This document shows, one piece after another, positions 27,010 through 35,165 of a stretch of DNA of 64,000 nucleotides. The DNA lies in NCBI GenBank assembly GCA_020847375.1, contig JADLCB010000015.1:86752-150751 (forward strand), written 5' to 3'. The first letter of the stretch is position 1. Each line of letters begins with the position of its first letter. Source of the DNA: Phycisphaerales bacterium. Lineage in GTDB: Bacteria; Planctomycetota; Phycisphaerae; Tepidisphaerales; Tepidisphaeraceae. The notes below the pieces were generated by a model. It was not told the DNA's origin. It saw only the letters and a program-made list of their open reading frames with translations, and searched no databases. A program made the position numbers and the translations under genes.

Positions 27010-28182
27010 TCAGCTGGCGCGGGTCACAGGTTTGGTATAGCGGGCAAAATGCCTGGCGGACGCCGCCGGCAGCCGCCAGCCCGATGAAGATTGCGGCGCT
27101 GACACTGACTCGCTTTCCTGTCCAGCATCGCTCGCCGCAGGAACATTGCGCAACGCCAGCGGTCGCGTCATCACCATGGCTGAACGCCGATGACCGGTAC
27201 TGGCCAGGCGCGGACGGGCATCGTGCATGAACTGACTGATCGAAGCCAGCACCGACGGATCATCCAGAAGCTCCGCCCCATGTCGTTGCGAAGACTCGAC
27301 AAGCATGGTGCGGCAGACCGAGCGCGTGCTCATCGCCAGCTCCTGCGACATCGACGCCGGGACAATCTGATCATCGCTGCCATGAACCAGTAGAATTGGA
27401 CAGCGTACAGACTTGATGTGGCGGCTGGCGTCAAATTTATGGCGCACCAGAATATCCACCGTCCGCTGCGGTAAACGCCAGTGCAACAATTCGGGCATGC
27501 TGGTAATCGGGCTGAGGCCGATCAGCCCAGCCGCTTCATGACTGGCCGCCAGTTCCGCCGCCACCGCAGCGCCCATCCCGCAACCCATCAAAATAATGCG
27601 CCCCGGTTCGATATCCGGTCGATCCAACAGATATTCCAAAGCCGCTTCGGCCGTGGCATAACAACCCTGCTGACTGGGATCACCACTGCTTTGACCATAT
27701 CCGATATATTCAGGCACGACGACATTCACGCCGCAACGATTCAGGTGTTCAACAACTGGCAACATGGTCGCCAGATACATTTCCGCCCCGTAAAAGAACA
27801 AAACCGTCGGCTGCGAATGATAATCATCCAGCGGCAAGCCTTGCGAATCGCAGGCCCGCGAGATCAGGATCGCCACCTGCTGAGCCGGAACGGGCGGAGC
27901 GCCGCTCTTGCCCGCCTGCACCAGCGCGTCCTCATCGTAAACAGGCAGACGAAGCAGCTCCTGATCATTGGTTATTTTAACCGCTGCCCGACCCGTTCCC
28001 TGGGAAAGATGACCCGGAAAAATAATCTGATCCTGATGGCGAAAGTCGCGGATGGCACGCATCGTGCACATCGCCCGATTCAGTTGATCGGTCAGTTGCT
28101 TCCAAGAGCCACTGATGATCCCCGCCGGGGCTGGCTGTTGGACAGAATCTTCCGACAATCCCCTGGAGTTGAGTAAACTCAT
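27010..28182 (-). CDS. Alpha/beta hydrolase with Cys at the nucleophile elbow
   Basis: 390 residues from the ATG at 28182 (MSLLNSRGLSEDS); a TTG at 28281 with GAGG nine bases upstream is a plausible alternative that adds 33 residues. The hydrolase core spans about 115-310: PTVLFFYGAEMYLATMLPVV (oxyanion region), VVVPEYIGYGQSSG, RIILMGCGMGAAVAAELAAS (nucleophile elbow with Cys instead of Ser) and HGSDDQIVP (acid). The histidine is probably in SSQRHGAELL. Both termini carry disordered S/A/R-rich segments. The layout resembles exported or cytoplasmic lipase-like proteins and dienelactone hydrolase (which also uses Cys), but substrate and location are unknown. Confidence 0.78.
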   Translation of the reverse strand: MSLLNSRGLSEDSVQQPAPAGIISGSWKQLTDQLNRAMCTMRAIRDFRHQDQIIFPGHLSQGTGRAAVKITNDQELLRLPVYDEDALVQAGKSGAPPVPAQQVAILISRACDSQGLPLDDYHSQPTVLFFYGAEMYLATMLPVVEHLNRCGVNVVVPEYIGYGQSSGDPSQQGCYATAEAALEYLLDRPDIEPGRIILMGCGMGAAVAAELAASHEAAGLIGLSPITSMPELLHWRLPQRTVDILVRHKFDASRHIKSVRCPILLVHGSDDQIVPASMSQELAMSTRSVCRTMLVESSQRHGAELLDDPSVLASISQFMHDARPRLASTGHRRSAMVMTRPLALRNVPAASDAGQESESVSAPQSSSGWRLPAASARHFARYTKPVTRAS

Positions 28183-28632
28183 GCGCACACCGTTTCCCTT
28201 CGTGCTGAAGCTTCCATCCCCATCGACCGACTTGCCTCGGATGGAACAGCCAAAGCGATCGTGCTCCTGTAAATAATTCAACGAGAACTACCTCAGAGCG
28301 TACGGATTATAGGCTGCAAGGTTTTTATCGGACTTGTTGACTATCGGACCTTCGCACCAGAACGAACGGATCAGCGCTTCGGTGAGCTGCCACACGAAAT
28401 AAAGATGAAGAAAATGTAATGCACTGCGTCACAATGCCGAAGTTGCGCACCGAAGCACTGACGATAATCAAAAACTTGTTCCTGCCGTGACCAAAAGTTG
28501 AAAAAGACACGCGAGGAATCGTATGCTTCATCTATTGCAGAATTATCGCGTGTAAACTCGGCGGCACTATTGCATTCGCCGGAGCGTTCAGTCAGAATTG
28601 GCCGACTTAAAAGAATCAGTCTGAGTTCAATA
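28183..28632. other. Intergenic region between the hydrolase and the STAS gene
   Basis: About 450 bp between divergent genes (350 bp if the hydrolase starts at its TTG). It must hold both promoters. Short reading frames exist on both strands but none resembles a protein or has a good ribosome binding site. No repeat or strong hairpin is seen. Confidence 0.4.
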
Positions 28633-28992
28633 ATGCCGTCAAACGCCCCCTTTAATGTACAAACAATTCAAAATGCGACCGTCATCGAGTTCACAATCTC
28701 GTCGTTGATGGATCCGCTGGAACTGGAAATGATCGGTGAGGCGCTCTACCGGCTGGTTGATGAGCAGGATAAACGAATTCTCATCCTGGATTTCGAGCGT
28801 GTTGAATTCCTCAGCTCCCAGGCCATTGGTATTTTGCTCGCCTTGCACAAAAAACTGCGTACGCTCAAGGGATCCAAATTCATTCTCTGCGGCGTGGGGG
28901 AGCGCTTGCGCGAGCTGTTGCGCATCACCCAGCTCGATCGCCTGCTGACAATCAAACCCTCGCAGAGAGAAGCGGTTAAAAGCATCTCTTAA
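28633..28992 (+). CDS. STAS-domain protein, anti-sigma-factor-antagonist type
   Basis: 119 residues from the ATG at 28633; the frame is open further upstream (28498) but that part does not look like protein of this family. The STAS fold is evident: VIEFTISSLMDPLELEMIGE, RILILDFERVEFLSSQAIGI and LLALHKKLRTLKGSKFILCG. The serines in FLSSQ occupy the position that is phosphorylated by anti-sigma kinases in SpoIIAA-like proteins. No kinase or phosphatase partner is adjacent, so its pathway is unknown. Confidence 0.87.
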   Translation: MPSNAPFNVQTIQNATVIEFTISSLMDPLELEMIGEALYRLVDEQDKRILILDFERVEFLSSQAIGILLALHKKLRTLKGSKFILCGVGERLRELLRITQLDRLLTIKPSQREAVKSIS

Positions 28993-29189
28993 GCCCGCCC
29001 TGACAATTTCGGCCATCAACGCGATTCGGTACGACGCCGGCCAACAAAGTCACACTTTTTTCATTGCCCAAACGCCCACGACTTTCGACAATGAGCATTG
29101 TCTGATCGACGACGATCGACCGCGCGCAACCGTTTATCATCCTGAATCGGTCTGCGCGCTCTGATCCACAGGTTTTAACCGGAGCTGCC

Positions 29190-29642
29190 ATGTCTGAAAT
29201 TCGCGTCGAGACACAGTTCAGCATCTTTCTGGTCAACAAACCGGGTGTGCTGGCACAAGTGACACGGGCACTGGCTGATGCCAAAGTCAATATCGTCGCC
29301 ATGACGCTTGTCGATTCGCAGGAACACGGTGTCCTGCGGTTGGTGAGTATGCAAAGTGGTCTGGCCCGCGAGGTTCTGGCCAAACTCAATCTGCCCATGA
29401 CTGAAACCGATGTCCTGGCGATGGAGTTGAGTAATCGCCCCGGCGCACTGGCTGATGTCGCCCAGCTTCTGGGCACGAACCATGTCAATATCAATTACGC
29501 CTACAGCACCGGCGGTGCGCCGGGCGGCAAGACCACTGCCATTTTCAAAGTGGCGGATCGAACCAAAGCGCTCAAAACTCTGAAACAGGTCAAACCCAGC
29601 AACAAGCAGCCGGATCTCGGTCGTCGGGCGCGCCTGCGCTAG
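29190..29642 (+). CDS. Tandem ACT-domain protein
   Basis: 150 residues with two ACT domains: residues 8-70 (FSIFLVNKPGVLAQVTRALA and NIVAMTLVDSQEHGVLRLV) and 75-135 (AMELSNRPGALADVAQLLGT and NINYAYST). The last 20 residues are basic. ACT domains bind amino acids and regulate enzymes; free-standing two-domain proteins like this are usually annotated as amino-acid-binding regulators. A GGAG five bases upstream supports the start. No partner enzyme is adjacent. Confidence 0.9.
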   Translation: MSEIRVETQFSIFLVNKPGVLAQVTRALADAKVNIVAMTLVDSQEHGVLRLVSMQSGLAREVLAKLNLPMTETDVLAMELSNRPGALADVAQLLGTNHVNINYAYSTGGAPGGKTTAIFKVADRTKALKTLKQVKPSNKQPDLGRRARLR

Positions 29643-29671
29643 ACCGGGCAACGGGCTGATGGGTTTGACGT

Positions 29672-29692
29672 GTGCGCTTTCGATTTGCGCAC
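29672..29692. terminator. Possible bidirectional hairpin between convergent genes
   Basis: GTGCGC and GCGCAC form a six-pair stem with a nine-base loop, lying between the ACT gene and the convergent receiver-GAF gene. There is no run of T on either side, so termination is only a possibility. Confidence 0.3.
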
Positions 29693-29709
29693 GTATCTTG
29701 GAATTGGTT

Positions 29710-30894
29710 TTAGAACGGTGGTGGTTCGCCACGTTTCCACCAGTCGGAATCATCCGCTTTTTTACGTTTACGATGATTCTTTGTCTGCTCGCCGGTGGAA
29801 TCGTCGCCGTCAGAAAATTCTGCATCGTCGCCCTGTTCGTCGGGCGTCTGGGCAGCGAAGTTGTCGCCATCCTTGACGATGCTGGCCAATATTCCGGCGA
29901 AAATCGGCGCAATCGAACGCAGTGCGGCGGCATGTTCCGCCGTCAGTGGCTGGGAGTCGGGCCGGAACAGGGTAATCACGCCCAGCGCCTCGCCCAGGTA
30001 GGTGCAACTGATCGCCATGATCGATTGATCGGCCATGAACTCCAGTTCCGCCGGCGATAACTGCTCACCGGCTTCATCGGCGGTCAGATGGACCAGCCCC
30101 TTGCGATTGGTCATGGGGATCAGGCTGTTGCGCATCGCCTGGGTCAACTGACGCTCACCGGCGATGGTGTATTTCATGTACGCGCCAAGTTGAAAATCAT
30201 TGTCGTCCGCTGCCAGCCAGATCGCGATATTGCTGTATCCGAACTGCCGCAGCATCCAGTCCATGACATGACACAGCACCTGTTCCAGATCATGCGCCTG
30301 GGCCAGATACTTGCGGAACGAATCCTGCACGCGCACATCTTCCAACTGGCGCGTCAGCTCGCCGTACGCCGTCACCAGATCATTGCAAAGCAGGTCAACC
30401 TTGCGGCTGACAACCCGCCTGGCCTGGCTGAGACGTTTCACCGCGTTTTGCAGGCGCTGCATGCGTTTTTCGCGTTTGGCGCCCGTCGCCTGATGTTCCA
30501 GCGCTTTGCGCATATGGTCGGTGAGCTGGCGGACATCAAATGGTTTGGATAAGAAATCCAGTGCCCCGGCTCGCAACGCGGTTACCGCGCGCTCGATCGT
30601 CGGGTCGCCGGTAATGACAATGGCACTGGCACCGGGATGACGCTGACGCAACTCATTGACCAGGCTGGTTCCGTCACCATCGGGCAGGTGAACGTCGGCC
30701 ACCAGCAATTCGACCGCCTGCTGAGTCATCACCTGACGTGCCTCATCCAGATTCCGCGCAGCGACAAAGCGGCACGGAAGCTGCGGGCCGACCAGATCAC
30801 GGATCATCTCGATGAGATCAGGTTCGTCGTCCACCACCAGAACCTGGGGGCGAACGCCAACCGACGAAATATTGTTGGTTACAACTGTGGACAT
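29710..30894 (-). CDS. Response regulator: receiver domain plus GAF-like domain
   Basis: 394 residues from the ATG at 30894, which has GGGAG nine bases upstream. Receiver domain, residues 15-135: acidic pocket VVDDEP, phospho-acceptor Asp67 in LLVADVHLPDGDG, and the conserved lysine in FLSKPFDVRQL. A helical linker follows (RMQRLQNAVKRLSQARRVV), then a GAF-like sensory domain (about 175-335, with NIAIWLAADDNDFQLGAYMK). The tail is acidic, then basic, ending KRGEPPPF. There is no DNA-binding or enzymatic output domain, so it probably acts by protein contact. It is the last gene of the three-gene signalling cassette, 57 bp after the kinase. Confidence 0.88.
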   Translation of the reverse strand: MSTVVTNNISSVGVRPQVLVVDDEPDLIEMIRDLVGPQLPCRFVAARNLDEARQVMTQQAVELLVADVHLPDGDGTSLVNELRQRHPGASAIVITGDPTIERAVTALRAGALDFLSKPFDVRQLTDHMRKALEHQATGAKREKRMQRLQNAVKRLSQARRVVSRKVDLLCNDLVTAYGELTRQLEDVRVQDSFRKYLAQAHDLEQVLCHVMDWMLRQFGYSNIAIWLAADDNDFQLGAYMKYTIAGERQLTQAMRNSLIPMTNRKGLVHLTADEAGEQLSPAELEFMADQSIMAISCTYLGEALGVITLFRPDSQPLTAEHAAALRSIAPIFAGILASIVKDGDNFAAQTPDEQGDDAEFSDGDDSTGEQTKNHRKRKKADDSDWWKRGEPPPF

Positions 30895-30951
30895 CGTTAT
30901 GATCTCCCTTCCAAATAAAACCCGCTGCCAGCGCGGTACAACAAACTGCAA

Positions 30952-33243
30952 TCAGGTGGCAGCCTTGCGCTGCGGCACGGGCGTTTCAACCCTCTCCGGC
31001 GTTGCCGCCGGTAGCAGGATGATGACCCGCGTGCCCTGCTCGGGCTGGCTTTCCAGGCGGATCGATCCACCGCTGGATTCCACCCATCGCATGGCTTTGG
31101 CCAGACCCATCCCACGGCGGCGACCCGCCTTGAGATTGCTGAAAAACGGATCAAAAGCCTGTTTCAGCGTCCGTTCATCCATCCCATACCCATTATCGGT
31201 GACCGTCACAGCCACCCGGGCGGAATAAGGGTCAAAAGCAGCATGAATCTCGATCTGCCCCTTGGCTGGATCGGTGGCATGGATGGCATTGGCGATAATC
31301 TCCGCCAGTGCCGAACCAACCTGCTGCCCATCGACATTGACCGGCGGCACATCCGCCAGTGTCAACTCGATATTCCTATCAGCTACATCGGCTTGTTGGC
31401 GGGCCTCATCAAGGGCGCGATCGATTAAATCGGCAAAATCGTTAGAAACGGGCTGGGCGGGCACTGGTTTGGCATAATGCATCAGCTCGGTGATCAGGTC
31501 GCTCAAACGATGGGTCTGCTCATAAATCTGCCGGGCCGAGCCTTTGAGTTTTTCATCCTGCAGGCTGCTGGCCAGTAATTGCGAGCGACCGCTGATAATC
31601 GCCAGCGGATTGTTCATTTCATGAGCGGCACCCGCCGCCATTTCACCGATGCTGATCAACATCTTGCTGCGCAGAATCTCATTTTGAGCATTGTGTAACT
31701 GACGATTGGCTTCAGCCAGTTGTTCCGACAAGGTGCGCGCTTCTTCGCGGATTTGAGCCGTACGCAGCGCCAGACTCCACCCACCGGCGATGGCGACCAA
31801 TTCCTGCGCCTGGCTGCTCAGCCGCTGCGCTTCACCGCTGGGCGCACCCCAGACAATTCCGCCGATGCACTGACCATCGGCTTCCAGGCAGATCCAGTAA
31901 CGCTGATCATGTTCAAGACGCGGACTGACCGCACTGACGATCCATTCCATCTCATCGCCACAGGCCAGCACCGGCCCGTCGCCGCCTTCGGGCTTGTTCG
32001 GATGGTTGGAACAATCAATCAACGTATTGGCAAAGACCGTTCCCTGGTCATCAAACAGCAGCGCCTCAGCAAATGCCTGCCCGGGAGGCAGCGAAAAGGC
32101 ACACACACTTTTCACGCCCAGCACGCCAACCGCCGTCTGCCCCACCGCCTGCAGAACAACCTGCGGCGGCGCATCAGGACGCAGTTCCGCCTGAAATCCC
32201 GACAGCGCATCGAAAAACTTGGCCCGAATCGCCAGGCGACGATTTTTGGAAACCAACTGTTCGCTGACCCGGCCCAGCTCCTTGTTGGCCCGCGTCAACG
32301 CCTGCTGATAAAGCTCGTTGCTGCTGGCGCGGTTCAGACCCAGCGACGCAGCCCGCGGTTCAATGCGCCCCACCAGCTTCAACAGCGCCTCTTTGACATA
32401 TTCATCCGTCAACCCAACGGCGTCGAGCAAACTCTGACGCGAAACGGTGTAGGTGTAATTGCCGCTGTAACCAATGTGCTGACCGCGCACCAGTTGGTCG
32501 GCCAATGTGATCAGATTCACCAGCCGCGGGTTTTTCACCGTTGCCGGCAGGGCCTGCGGTAATTGACCATGCAGCCAGATCGCATCACGCAGCACGGCGG
32601 GCAACTGCCAACGTTCGGCCAGTCGCTTGCCCACGACCATATGATCCAGACCAATCACCTTGCGCTCGATATCAGCGATATTGCCCCGCAACATCTCCAC
32701 GGCCTCGACCACACGATCAAAACTCTTGGGCAAACACGCATCCAGTGCCACTTTCCCCAGGTCGTGCAGCAGACCTGCCACGAACGCCTGCGACGGATCA
32801 ACGCCGCTGTCCTTGCCGAATACCGTGCTTAATTGTTCGGCCAGCAATTCGGCGCAGCACGCAACGGCAATCGAATGTTTCCAGAAATCATCGCGGGCAA
32901 AATGTCCAAACCGACGCGCCGGCCCCGTGCCAAATGTTTCAAAGACGCTCACCGCCAGGACCGTGCTGCGTACGGCGGCAAAACCCAGCAGCACCACCGC
33001 CTGTTCGACGCTGTTCACCTCGCCGCGCACTTTCATATCCGGCCGGTGCACCAGTTGCAGGATGCGCGTGGTCAGCGCCATGTCCGATTCAATCAATTTC
33101 ACCACATCGCGGGCTGAAGACTGATCATTGCCCGTCACTTCCAGAAGCTGCATGGCAATCGTGGGCAGGGTTGGAAGCTGTTCCAACTGCTGCAGGATCA
33201 ATTCCGTGCGTTTCTGGTCGAGTTGTTCGGGCGCGATTGTCAT
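30952..33243 (-). CDS. HDOD-domain sensor histidine kinase
   Basis: 763 residues, cytoplasmic (no membrane segment). The N-terminal HDOD domain (about 15-285) includes LPTLPTIAMQLLEVTGNDQS, EQAVVLLGFAAVRSTVLAVS and FVAGLLHDLGKVALDACLPK. A coiled linker and a GAF-like domain occupy about 310-500. The kinase core has the H box AAGAAHEMNNPLAIISGRSQ (His541), N box EIIANAIHATDP, and G boxes VTDNGYGMD and RRRGMGLAKAMRW. HDOD modules are signalling output or sensing domains; fusion to a kinase suggests an internal signal controls phosphorylation. The neighbouring receiver proteins on either side are the likely partners. Confidence 0.92.
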   Translation of the reverse strand: MTIAPEQLDQKRTELILQQLEQLPTLPTIAMQLLEVTGNDQSSARDVVKLIESDMALTTRILQLVHRPDMKVRGEVNSVEQAVVLLGFAAVRSTVLAVSVFETFGTGPARRFGHFARDDFWKHSIAVACCAELLAEQLSTVFGKDSGVDPSQAFVAGLLHDLGKVALDACLPKSFDRVVEAVEMLRGNIADIERKVIGLDHMVVGKRLAERWQLPAVLRDAIWLHGQLPQALPATVKNPRLVNLITLADQLVRGQHIGYSGNYTYTVSRQSLLDAVGLTDEYVKEALLKLVGRIEPRAASLGLNRASSNELYQQALTRANKELGRVSEQLVSKNRRLAIRAKFFDALSGFQAELRPDAPPQVVLQAVGQTAVGVLGVKSVCAFSLPPGQAFAEALLFDDQGTVFANTLIDCSNHPNKPEGGDGPVLACGDEMEWIVSAVSPRLEHDQRYWICLEADGQCIGGIVWGAPSGEAQRLSSQAQELVAIAGGWSLALRTAQIREEARTLSEQLAEANRQLHNAQNEILRSKMLISIGEMAAGAAHEMNNPLAIISGRSQLLASSLQDEKLKGSARQIYEQTHRLSDLITELMHYAKPVPAQPVSNDFADLIDRALDEARQQADVADRNIELTLADVPPVNVDGQQVGSALAEIIANAIHATDPAKGQIEIHAAFDPYSARVAVTVTDNGYGMDERTLKQAFDPFFSNLKAGRRRGMGLAKAMRWVESSGGSIRLESQPEQGTRVIILLPAATPERVETPVPQRKAAT

Positions 33244-33341
33244 TTCAAAATCATCCGGCAGCGGATATCACGGTTTCCTGACAGACCTCCAGGGCAGACG
33301 CCGCCAATCAACAGCGCAGCGCCCAGCAACGGCGCGCTGCT

Positions 33342-33905
33342 TCATACACCCAGCAACTGCCCGATACGTTCGATCAGTTTTTCGATATTGAAGGGCTTCT
33401 TCACAAATTCATCGGCACCGGCGCGAAGCAGGTCGTCAATTTCATCCTGATTGACCACACCGGAAACAATAATGATCTTGGTGCGTTCAAACGCAGGATT
33501 GGAACGGATCGTCTTGCAGACCACATTGCCGTTGATGTCCGGCAGCATGTAATCCAGGATGATCAGATCCGGGATAAACTCGTGCGTCATGATGCCGGCG
33601 TCATAACCGGTGGCAGCGGTCTTGACCTCGAAGCGGCCATCACGCTCCAGCACATCCACGAATAATTCCACAATTTCCGGATCATCGTCCACCACCAGAA
33701 TGCGCGATTTCCCACTATCCAGCGCATCGGACGGAATACCGTTGTCCTTCATGAAGGCGATTAACGCCTCGCGCGGTATCCGGCGAAAACGGCTGCCCGG
33801 TACGCGAAATCCTTTCAAACGACCAGAGTCAAAACAGCGGATGATCGTCTGCTGGGAAACCTTGCAGACATCCGCGGCTTCTCCTGTGGTAAAAACACTC
33901 TTCAT
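33342..33905 (-). CDS. Excisionase-type HTH fused to a receiver domain
   Basis: 187 residues from the ATG at 33905, which has GGAG eight bases upstream. Residues 1-53 are a MerR/excisionase-like helix-turn-helix (FTTGEAADVCKVSQQTIIRC and GSRFRRIPREALIAFM). Residues 67-187 are a receiver domain with acidic residues Asp73-Asp75, phospho-acceptor Asp118 (LIILDYMLPDINGN) and Lys170 in EFVKKPF. The order, DNA-binding part first and receiver last, is the reverse of most response regulators. It is the first gene of the cassette with the HDOD kinase and the receiver-GAF protein, 98 bp before the kinase gene, and may control the palindrome-containing region upstream. Confidence 0.92.
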   Translation of the reverse strand: MKSVFTTGEAADVCKVSQQTIIRCFDSGRLKGFRVPGSRFRRIPREALIAFMKDNGIPSDALDSGKSRILVVDDDPEIVELFVDVLERDGRFEVKTAATGYDAGIMTHEFIPDLIILDYMLPDINGNVVCKTIRSNPAFERTKIIIVSGVVNQDEIDDLLRAGADEFVKKPFNIEKLIERIGQLLGV

Positions 33906-33961
33906 GATGGTTACTCCACGGTCATTGTCGCGGCTCGCCACCCGGCGAAGTCTCGCTCGAA

Positions 33962-33967
33962 ATTATA
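33962..33967 (-). promoter_or_regulatory. Candidate -10 element for the signalling cassette
   Basis: A perfect TATAAT on the minus strand, placed to give a 5' leader of about 50 bases for the HTH-receiver gene. No good -35 hexamer is present at 16-18 bases, which would suit activator-dependent transcription. Confidence 0.4.
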
Positions 33968-34063
33968 ACCCTCAATGTTTAGCAGGGTTATCTATTTTCT
34001 CTATTTGAACATCGGCCCCTCGCCTTTGCAACTTGAAATAGATCGTCAAAACGCGAATTTTGA

Positions 34064-34087
34064 GTCCGATAAATTAAATTTACGGAC
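34064..34087. promoter_or_regulatory. Imperfect palindrome upstream of the signalling cassette
   Basis: 24 bp with perfect arms GTCCG and CGGAC around an AT-rich centre; 18 of 24 positions are symmetric. It lies in the AT-rich region between nadC and the HTH-receiver gene, about 160 bp before the latter, and could be an operator. Confidence 0.35.
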
Positions 34088-34165
34088 ATTACGCAATAAA
34101 CAATAATTTATAATGGCGATATGCCCGCCAGCCAGCAGATAGTGAGTCAAACCGATGGTGGCCGA

Positions 34166-35095
34166 CTACGTGGTCAATTCAATGTCCAGCCCAATATCCA
34201 GCGCAGGAGCTGAATGGGTGATGGCGCCAACAGCGATACGTTCGACGCCGGTTTGTGCCACGGCCGGCGTTGTCTCCAGCGTAATGCCCCCTGAAGCCTC
34301 AAGCTGGGCATGATTACCCGATTCATCACGCAGACGCACCGCCTGCTGCATAGTCGGGCAGTCCATGTTATCCAGCAAAATCACGTCTATCCGATCAACT
34401 TTCAGTACCTGGCGGAGTTGATCCAACGTATCGACCTCAATTTCCACCAGCCGGTTGGGCGCTTCGGCGCGACTACGCTCCACGATCGGACGCAAATAGT
34501 CCGTCAACTGCGCCAGCGGCACGCCAGCCAGATGATTGTCCTTAACCAGCAGGCCATCGTACAAACCAATTCGATGGTTCATCCCACCGCCAGCCCGAAC
34601 GGCGTACTTCTCCAGCAGGCGATGGCCAGGGATGGTTTTGCGCGTATCGAAGATTTTAGCGCGCGTGCCACGGGTGGCTTGGACAAACTTATTGGTCAGC
34701 GTCGCAATCCCCCCCATGTGCTGAAGGAAATTAAGAATCACCCGCTCAGCCGACAACAATGAACGCATTGGCCCGCGCACGCGAAGTAGCGGCGTGCGCG
34801 GTTGATAGTTGAACCGCCCTTCAATCTGATCGACAGGCCAACCGGTAATCGGCTCGGCGATCAAGCGCTGATCGTAGCGATTGCAGATCATTTGAACCAT
34901 TGGCAAACCGCAACTCACCCCCGCGCCACGCTGCACGAGGGTTCCCACGCCAACCTGATCCTGCGGCACGAGAAAACGGGAGGTGACATCGTCTCCGTTG
35001 AGATCTTCCCGCCACGCCAGATCGATCAGGCTGGCCAGTGTTTCAAAAGGTGGAAAAGTATTGGCCAGTTGGTTCACGCCGTGATTGTACGCCAC
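34166..35095 (-). CDS. nadC: Nicotinate-nucleotide pyrophosphorylase (carboxylating)
   Basis: Converts quinolinate and PRPP to nicotinate mononucleotide in de novo NAD synthesis. 309 residues. Family motifs are clear: WREDLNGDDVTSRFLVP, SAERVILNFLQHMGGIATLT, FDTRKTIPGHRLLEKYAVRA, GGGMNHRIGLYDGLLVKDNH and LEASGGITLETTPAVAQTGV. The start is a GTG at 35095. It follows uvrB on the same strand; nadA and nadB are not in the window. Confidence 0.95.
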   Translation of the reverse strand: MAYNHGVNQLANTFPPFETLASLIDLAWREDLNGDDVTSRFLVPQDQVGVGTLVQRGAGVSCGLPMVQMICNRYDQRLIAEPITGWPVDQIEGRFNYQPRTPLLRVRGPMRSLLSAERVILNFLQHMGGIATLTNKFVQATRGTRAKIFDTRKTIPGHRLLEKYAVRAGGGMNHRIGLYDGLLVKDNHLAGVPLAQLTDYLRPIVERSRAEAPNRLVEIEVDTLDQLRQVLKVDRIDVILLDNMDCPTMQQAVRLRDESGNHAQLEASGGITLETTPAVAQTGVERIAVGAITHSAPALDIGLDIELTT

Positions 35096-35165
35096 AACCC
35101 GGCAGAGGTTCCACCGGCGCGCACAAGCGCCTGCCTGGAAGTTTGATGGTGACTGTGATGGGTGA

